From Xanthobacteraceae bacterium (GTDB lineage Bacteria > Pseudomonadota > Alphaproteobacteria > Rhizobiales > Xanthobacteraceae), in NCBI GenBank assembly GCA_030044035.1, contig JASHWN010000342.1, forward strand, positions 1 to 6,294: a DNA stretch of 6,294 nt, in the 5' to 3' direction. The notes beneath the pieces were generated by a model, which saw nothing but the letters and a program-made list of their open reading frames with translations, searched no databases and was not told the origin of the DNA. The translations under genes were made by a program, and so were the position numbers. Positions 5,872-6,294 of this stretch are shown here, piece by piece. Every line of letters starts with the position of its first letter. Position 1 is the stretch's first letter.

Positions 5872-6294
5872 AGCCACTCTCTCCGCACGCTCGCGCGCGC
5901 GCTCAGTGCATTCCCTCCCCCGCTTGCGGGGGAGGGTTAGGGAGGGGGCAAGTGGATCTTTCCGCGCACTGATGACACTCGGCGTTCTCGCCGTGCTGGC
6001 CTTCGCCCCGGCGGCGCACGCGGCCGAAAGCACGCCCGGGCTCGGCAAGCCGGTCTCGCCATCGGACCTGAAAGCCTGGGACATCACCATCCTGCCCGAC
6101 GGCACCGGGCTGCCGCCCGGCAGCGGCACCGCGGCGCAAGGCGCCAAATTGTTCGAGGACAAATGCGCGCTCTGTCACGGCCAGGGCGCCAAGGGCGGCA
6201 TCGCCAACATGCTGATCGGCAACCCGTCGCTGACGGCAGACGGCATCGCCTCGAACAAGACCATCGCCAATTTCTGGGGCCAGCCGACCACGTT
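5858..6294 (+). CDS. soxD: SoxD, c-type cytochrome subunit of SoxCD (3' partial), with a repeat inside its signal peptide
   Basis: The frame is open from ATG 5858 to the window end (145 codons visible) and starts inside the end of soxC. The mature part begins near AESTPGLGKPV and includes WDITILPDGTGLPPGSGT, a stretch I associate with SoxD, followed by the haem c motif CALCH (Cys103, Cys106, His107). SoxD should accept electrons from SoxC in the periplasm and pass them on to soluble cytochrome c. A Sec signal is present: hydrophobic core LMTLGVLAVLAFAPAA (about 38-53), cleavage after AHA (residue 55). The n-region is unusually long, about 37 residues, because residues 19-31 are encoded by a palindromic repeat (5913-5950) that stays in frame and adds five arginines. 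ATG 5972 would skip the repeat but lacks a ribosome site and any positive charge before the hydrophobic core. Whether the protein has one or two haem domains cannot be seen. Confidence 0.8.
   Translation, partial: MSMFKATLSARSRARSVHSLPRLRGRVREGASGSFRALMTLGVLAVLAFAPAAHAAESTPGLGKPVSPSDLKAWDITILPDGTGLPPGSGTAAQGAKLFEDKCALCHGQGAKGGIANMLIGNPSLTADGIASNKTIANFWGQPTT
5913..5950. repeat. G/C-rich palindromic repeat inside the soxD signal-peptide coding region
   Basis: A stem ccctcccccg (5913-5922) pairs perfectly with cgggggaggg (5927-5936) around a 4-base loop. A second purine-rich arm follows, gttagggagggggca (5936-5950). This is a familiar dispersed repeat of alphaproteobacteria, usually found between genes; its reverse strand commonly gives spurious ORFs reading like PLPNPPPQAGEG. 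Here it falls within an open frame and is translated as SLPRLRGRVREGA. The exact ends of the insertion cannot be set from one copy. Confidence 0.85.

Noticed and set aside
5903..6178. Minus-strand ORF reading through the repeat near the window end
   Set aside because: Its PLPNPPPQAGEG stretch is the known spurious translation of the dispersed repeat. The + strand carries the haem-motif gene.

Overview
The window looks like chromosomal DNA from a GC-rich alphaproteobacterium, probably order Hyphomicrobiales in the Bradyrhizobium/Xanthobacteraceae neighbourhood. This rests on the codon bias towards G/C in third positions, on the protein families present, and on several palindromic intergenic repeats of types I associate with these genomes. 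It is a judgement from sequence style, not from a database search.

All convincing genes are on the + strand. In order they are: (1) the 3' part of an MltB-type lytic murein transglycosylase with a C-terminal peptidoglycan-binding domain (1-867); (2) a thiamine-diphosphate-dependent enzyme of the benzoylformate decarboxylase/acetolactate synthase superfamily (1127-2938); (3) a doubtful 69-codon ORF resembling the tail of a type II antitoxin, whose last codons lie inside a repeat (2965-3174); (4) a Tat-exported, metal-dependent amidohydrolase of the ACMSD-like family (3265-4347); (5) soxC, a Tat-exported molybdopterin sulfite/sulfane dehydrogenase subunit (4555-5871); (6) the 5' part of soxD, its c-type cytochrome partner, which overlaps soxC by 14 bases and runs off the window (5858-6294).

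Four different palindromic elements occur. Three fill the gaps between genes: 881-1033, 3131-3248 and 4357-4427. Each of these has an outer inverted repeat and inner hairpins and can be drawn as a cloverleaf. The fourth (5913-5950) lies inside the coding sequence of soxD, in frame, and adds about 13 arginine-rich residues to the n-region of the signal peptide. This is the most notable thing in the window.

Functionally, SoxC and SoxD should form a periplasmic pair that oxidises the sulfane/sulfite sulfur of thiosulfate-derived intermediates and passes electrons to cytochrome c. No other sox gene lies immediately upstream, so the pair is either at the edge of a rearranged sox locus or stands alone. 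The thiamine-diphosphate enzyme and the exported amidohydrolase have recognisable catalytic residues but unknown substrates. They point in the same direction but are separated by a repeat, so they may or may not belong to one pathway. I did not find convincing evidence of a wholly new system.
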